In this document: in pieces, positions 60,202 through 64,000 of the stretch
Layout of the letters: each line of letters begins with the position of its first letter
How positions within the stretch are numbered: the first letter of the stretch is position 1
Source: an uncultured Saprospiraceae bacterium
Lineage (GTDB): Bacteria; Bacteroidota; Bacteroidia; Chitinophagales; Saprospiraceae
Assembly: GCA_938007965.1 (NCBI GenBank)
Contig: CALLMH010000003.1
Location: 1-64,000, forward strand
DNA: 64,000 nucleotides
Reading direction: 5' to 3'
The notes under the pieces: generated by a model
Databases searched by the model: none
Told to the model about the DNA's origin: nothing
Seen by the model: only the letters and a program-made list of their open reading frames with translations
Program-made: the position numbers and the translations under genes

Positions 60202-62466
60202 CTATCTAATAAGTGTTACATGTCCTTTTAGCTGATTCATCTCTCCTCTAGGTCCTGTATACTCAATCGTATATACATATACACCGACAGGACTATTTTC
60301 TTGGTTGTTATTATTCTTACCATTCCATCCGATCTGAGGATCTTCTGTTTCGTAGACTTTTTCTCCCCATCTATTCCATATATTCATTTTATAATCCTTG
60401 AAACCATCGAAAAACCCTTTCCCTTTAAACGTATCATTTAATCCATCATTATTTGGCGTAAATGCATTCGGCAAATGGAGAGTAACCAATGGTTCGATAT
60501 CCAGTAATATAGATAGCGAGTCCGTACATCCAGAAGGATGCGATACGATTTGTACAACTTCTACCAATCCAGTGTCGGGGAAAGTGTATGTAGGATTCTG
60601 CTCTAGAATACCGACTCCACCTATATTGTAAAACCAAGTAGCTGCTCCTACCGATTCATCAGTAAAATCAACTGTCTTATTAAATATTGATGGCATCTCT
60701 GGAGTAAAAGAAAAACCAGCTTCTGGACTTTCTAGTACTTTAATAAGATTGTTAAACGAACCATCTGTCTGACAATCTATGGGAGATGTTATTTCCACAG
60801 ATATCGAATAGGTACCTACATCGTCATAGATATGCGTTGGGCTCAACTCGTTGACCGTATTACCATCACCAAAATCCCAGATAACATCATACGTTGAGTC
60901 AATTGGGGAAGAAAGATTATCAAATCTAATACTTGCAGGCTGACAACCTACAAATATATTTGGATCAATTATAACCAATGGAGGTACCGGAAACCAGGTT
61001 AAATCTCTTACTAAACTATCTCTACATTCGTTTTTATCTTCGACTGCAAGTTTTATGGGTTTTACACCAGGTGTCTGATAACTATAACTAGGATCTTTCA
61101 AATCACTTGTCCCGTTTTGTTCAAAGGTCCATTCATGCACCAAAATGTCACCCGCACCCGAAAATGATAGATCAGTAAAATCAACAGGACCCGCTACACA
61201 TGTATCGTAAGCAAATTCAAAATCTGCATTGATTGCTGGGAAGATATTGACTGTCACGAAAGCAGTATCTTTACAATTATCGAAGTCTCCTTCATTGTTC
61301 AATAATAATAACCCATCGTATCTACCAGTATCTGGAAAAGTATAAGAAATATCCCTAGTATCGAACTCTACGAGATCACCGTTGACATCGAATTGCCAAT
61401 CATAAGAAAATATCTTGGTCTGATCAGTACTTAGATTAACGAAATCAATGTCAAAGTCTCCACACGAATTGACGATAAACCCGTCACCATCTACAATCTT
61501 ATCAGCTCCGATGCTTGCCTGCACGGCAACTTCGCAACTTGTAACGTTGAATTGAAAATCTCGACTTAGCCTACTTATTTCTACCCCATTTCGAAAAGTA
61601 GTGGCACAAACACCGACTACAAATTGACCTAATACCTGCGGAATACCAGATATCACACCAGTATTAGGATCTATCGAGACTCCATTACCCAATGGATCAT
61701 CAAATCTATAAGCTGGCAATCTGAAACTTACCTCATCGAATGGAGGTCTACAATTAACTGGGTCGGGAGTGATACCTGTACAAGCATCAGCCGAACCACC
61801 CATGACACCATCAGTACCTCCAGCTGTAAGTGGGGTACAAAACGAATATACAATTTGGTCTCCGTCCTTATCTGTAGCTGAATGATCAAAATTCAATAAA
61901 GAATTAGCACAAATAACTACAGGAGGAAAATCATTAAAAGTTGGACTATTATCTCCCTCTGACTGTGCAAAAGGGCTAATCGTTGCTGAGAATACCGCTC
62001 CAGTATCTTCAGGTACAAGGATATTGAATATCGAATTATTTCTACAACACCTTTGATAAGCTATCATGTAGGACTCTGTGGTGCTTTGTGTGAATGTAAT
62101 CGTAAACTTATAAACACCGCTCTGAACACCTACTCCTGTAGGGACTTCGAGGCATGGATTACCTGTATCAATATTAATATTGGATATATCCATTGGATTT
62201 TCAATGTATGTCCGCACATGACTCCATGAATTACCATTGCCTCGGAACAAACCAAACCTCCCTTGATTGTCAAACTGAGCTCCCCCTCCTTGACTATCAC
62301 GATACATTGTAAATAATACCTCAAATGTTACTTGATCACCTTGTCGACTCACAAACTCATAGGTCACATCTCCACCTACTATATGCTTAGCTTGAGTTAC
62401 TGATGGCACTAAGAAAAGTATAACTACAATAAAAAACAGAACTGGTTTCATGTATATTTTTTTCAT
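60202..62466 (-). CDS. Large PKD-domain T9SS type B surface protein
   Basis: A 754-residue exported protein. A signal peptide ends near TQAKHIVGGD; the N-terminal half has beta-sandwich repeats common in Bacteroidota gliding-associated proteins (FEVLFTMYRDSQGGG, the NNSIFNILVPEDTGAVF segment). Several PKD-like modules follow (VIWDFGDGNTVNELSPTHIYDDVGTYSI is the clearest motif region). The C-terminus is a type B sorting domain (LPNAFTPNNDGLND, YKMNIWNRWGEKVYE, SPVGVYVYTIEY). It is a probable adhesin or motility-related surface protein. The ATG at 62466 is preferred over the in-frame TTG one codon earlier. Confidence 0.87.
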   Translation of the reverse strand: MKKIYMKPVLFFIVVILFLVPSVTQAKHIVGGDVTYEFVSRQGDQVTFEVLFTMYRDSQGGGAQFDNQGRFGLFRGNGNSWSHVRTYIENPMDISNINIDTGNPCLEVPTGVGVQSGVYKFTITFTQSTTESYMIAYQRCCRNNSIFNILVPEDTGAVFSATISPFAQSEGDNSPTFNDFPPVVICANSLLNFDHSATDKDGDQIVYSFCTPLTAGGTDGVMGGSADACTGITPDPVNCRPPFDEVSFRLPAYRFDDPLGNGVSIDPNTGVISGIPQVLGQFVVGVCATTFRNGVEISRLSRDFQFNVTSCEVAVQASIGADKIVDGDGFIVNSCGDFDIDFVNLSTDQTKIFSYDWQFDVNGDLVEFDTRDISYTFPDTGRYDGLLLLNNEGDFDNCKDTAFVTVNIFPAINADFEFAYDTCVAGPVDFTDLSFSGAGDILVHEWTFEQNGTSDLKDPSYSYQTPGVKPIKLAVEDKNECRDSLVRDLTWFPVPPLVIIDPNIFVGCQPASIRFDNLSSPIDSTYDVIWDFGDGNTVNELSPTHIYDDVGTYSISVEITSPIDCQTDGSFNNLIKVLESPEAGFSFTPEMPSIFNKTVDFTDESVGAATWFYNIGGVGILEQNPTYTFPDTGLVEVVQIVSHPSGCTDSLSILLDIEPLVTLHLPNAFTPNNDGLNDTFKGKGFFDGFKDYKMNIWNRWGEKVYETEDPQIGWNGKNNNNQENSPVGVYVYTIEYTGPRGEMNQLKGHVTLIR

Positions 62467-62595
62467 CAATTTTCATTTTGAAAAATTAATCTCAAATATT
62501 AAACGTTAGTATTTTTTATTTGAGTATAAATAAATAACGATCATATCTACAAATAGATCATATATTATTTCATAACTGCAAATTTAGATTAAAAT

Positions 62596-63165
62596 ATGTT
62601 ATTTGATGATAAGCTAAGTGACATTATAAGGACATTAGAAAGCGATGGAGTGTTATTACATGCTCGAGATACTGTCTGGGGTCTCGCTTGCTCAGCCTTA
62701 TCCGAAAAAGGTATAGAAAAAATATATCAGATAAAACGACGAAATAGAAGCAAACCTATCTTAATGCTGGTGGATTCTATTGATATGATTAAAAAATATG
62801 TACCACATATTCATCCGAGGATTGAGACTTTACTTTTATTTCACAAAAAACCGCTGACCATAGTCTTTCCTAATGTGATCAATCTGCCAGATTATGCATT
62901 AGCTAAAGATAAAAGCGCCGCTATGAGAATCACTTATGATGTATATACAAATCATTTAATAAAGCTCTTGGACAATCCATTGATGTCTACATCCGCTAAT
63001 GTAGGTAATCAACCAATCGCTAGATCATTTCAACAAGTACCACGCGACATAGTGGAATCTGTAGATTTCGTATCGAAGCACAGAAATAGTGAAGAATTAA
63101 ACGGAAAACCATCCGTTATGATCAACTATAATACGGAGGGAGAAATTAATTTTCTTCGGCTGTAG
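62596..63165 (+). CDS. tsaC: L-threonylcarbamoyladenylate synthase (TsaC/YrdC-type)
   Basis: Makes threonylcarbamoyl-AMP from threonine, bicarbonate and ATP for t6A37 modification of ANN-decoding tRNAs. The 189-residue single-domain protein shows DTVWGLACSALSEKGIEKIYQIKRRNRSKP, with the KxR/SKP nucleotide-binding residues, PLTIVFPN, AAMRITYD and LMSTSANVGNQP. The Sua5 extension is absent. Its 3' end overlaps the convergent S41 protease gene by 20 bases. Confidence 0.93.
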   Translation: MLFDDKLSDIIRTLESDGVLLHARDTVWGLACSALSEKGIEKIYQIKRRNRSKPILMLVDSIDMIKKYVPHIHPRIETLLLFHKKPLTIVFPNVINLPDYALAKDKSAAMRITYDVYTNHLIKLLDNPLMSTSANVGNQPIARSFQQVPRDIVESVDFVSKHRNSEELNGKPSVMINYNTEGEINFLRL

Positions 63166-64000
63166 GTTTTATAAGATCGGTTAGCTTATCGGAAGAATAA
63201 AAATATTCTAATGATGCTTTTATAAATTCATCATTCGGCAATTCGAATTTGAAGACTGAGGTTTCATCATTTATATATTTTATAAGCGTAGATTCTATTT
63301 TGTTTTTGATATCATTTTGATAGCTCAGGATTACCTTTTTATTTTCTGGAGTTACTTTCGATGAGATGTAACTGTTGGTGATGGTTTCTGCAAATCTTGA
63401 GATAGAAGATGAATCAATATTGGCAGTATTTCCGGCCAACTTTCTAAAAACATATTGTGGAATCTCATTCATGATCTCACCATATTTCGGCTCAAATCTA
63501 GAAGAATCAATAGGAATAAAAATATCAGGTGTAATGCCGCCGCCACCAAATACTGGACGGCCAAACTTCATCGTTTTGTAGATTTCAGAATTTCCTTTTG
63601 CTATAGAATCTTCTGAGAAAAACTCACCACTGTAGTATCTTTCTTCATAGTCTGAGTAGTAATTAGCTTTGTCATCATAGGTCCTCTGTATACTTCTGCC
63701 AGATGGTGTGTAGTATCTAGCTACCGTAAGTCTTAATGCCCCGCCGTTATTTAGATCGTATTGTTCTTGGACGAGCCCTTTGCCAAATGACCTTCTACCG
63801 ATGATGACTCCCCTATCCCAGTCTTGAATGGCACCAGCCATAATCTCAGACCCCGACGCTGAATTTTCATCGATGAGTACAGCGATCTTATCGATTCTGA
63901 AGAATGTCTTTCCAGTAGTTTTATATTCTTGTTTTTTATCGTTTTTTCCTTGGGTGTATACCATTAGGTTCCCCTTATCTTTGAATAGTTGACTGAGAAT
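63146..64000 (-). CDS. S41 family C-terminal processing peptidase (5' partial)
   Basis: The visible 284 residues hold the catalytic half of a CtpA/Tsp-like periplasmic protease. The nucleophile is Ser in DENSASGSEIMAGAIQDWD and the general-base Lys is in RRSFGKGLVQEQ, followed by LRLTVARYYTPSGRSIQ. A C-terminal ~130-residue helical extension is seen, as in many Bacteroidota homologues. The start, signal peptide and PDZ domain lie beyond the window edge; the frame stays open to base 64000. Its last 20 bases overlap tsaC on the other strand. Confidence 0.92.
   Translation of the reverse strand: MLSQLFKDKGNLMVYTQGKNDKKQEYKTTGKTFFRIDKIAVLIDENSASGSEIMAGAIQDWDRGVIIGRRSFGKGLVQEQYDLNNGGALRLTVARYYTPSGRSIQRTYDDKANYYSDYEERYYSGEFFSEDSIAKGNSEIYKTMKFGRPVFGGGGITPDIFIPIDSSRFEPKYGEIMNEIPQYVFRKLAGNTANIDSSSISRFAETITNSYISSKVTPENKKVILSYQNDIKNKIESTLIKYINDETSVFKFELPNDEFIKASLEYFYSSDKLTDLIKPTAEEN

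Noticed and set aside
1-64000. Mobile elements, phage genes, CRISPR arrays, toxin-antitoxin or defence systems
   Set aside because: No transposase, integrase, terminal repeats, spaced direct repeats, Cas or nuclease-helicase gene sets were seen. The YwqK-type lipoprotein (45023-45616) is sometimes labelled an antitoxin, but it has a lipobox and no toxin partner.

Overview
This is 64 kb of AT-rich chromosomal DNA from a member of the Bacteroidota, probably a free-living aquatic one. The evidence is: five proteins with type IX secretion (T9SS) C-terminal sorting domains; lineage-restricted families (DUF6089, DUF4295, DUF5916, a Lacal_2735-like protein); the tRNA-rpmB-rpmG-DUF4295-ftsY cluster; promoters of the TTTG-N19-TAnnTTTG type; and almost no Shine-Dalgarno sequences. 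A proteorhodopsin next to a beta-carotene cleaving enzyme, together with an AlkB-type alkane hydroxylase, suggests sunlit water. I cannot place it below phylum with confidence; a Saprospiria- or Flavobacteriia-like lineage would fit. No mobile element, phage, CRISPR array or rRNA was seen.

Layout. 1-10 kb: the end of a haem/copper-monooxygenase-like T9SS protein, a polysaccharide flippase, msrA/msrB, an outer-membrane DUF6089 protein, a lipoprotein with rimM, mnmA, and a secreted subtilase. 9.7-11.7 kb: tRNA-Arg, ribosomal proteins L28 and L33, DUF4295 and ftsY. 11.7-16.6 kb: blh and rhodopsin, a YkoF-like small protein, a DUF4442 hotdog protein, a CHAP amidase and an ACMSD-like decarboxylase. 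17-28 kb: lpd, a deoxynucleoside kinase, a Rof-like protein, a UbiA prenyltransferase, a TonB-dependent receptor with a DUF547 lipoprotein, a phosphodiesterase, an MDR oxidoreductase, rmuC and a MATE transporter. 28.8-36 kb: an M48 protease, a GMC dehydrogenase with its small subunit, a hydroxypyruvate-isomerase-like protein and a DUF5916 outer-membrane protein. 36-44.5 kb: alkB, a group II PLP decarboxylase divergent from cysteine dioxygenase, yggS, an NrtR-like regulator, threonine aldolase, tRNA-Asp, an FkbM methyltransferase and an MscS channel. 45-64 kb: a MORN lipoprotein, a PolX-like protein, an oxidoreductase, a lone cytochrome oxidase subunit III, two co-directional T9SS cargo genes, a CPBP-M1-MazG-ABC-F run, galE, a large T9SS type B protein, tsaC and the 3' part of an S41 protease.

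Genes that appear to work together: rhodopsin and Blh (light-driven proton pump plus retinal supply, separated by a terminator-like hairpin); cysteine dioxygenase and the decarboxylase (a plausible cysteine to hypotaurine route); MsrA and MsrB (repair of oxidised methionine); the GMC oxidoreductase and its Tat-type small subunit (probable sugar oxidation outside the cytoplasm); and the ribosomal/SRP cluster. The most interesting single-gene observations are a glycine in the rhodopsin where carotenoid-antenna rhodopsins have their lateral opening, a eukaryote-like Cys/Tyr pair in the cysteine dioxygenase, and a PolX whose polymerase site has lost catalytic aspartates while its PHP nuclease site looks intact. 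I did not find a system I can defend as wholly new.
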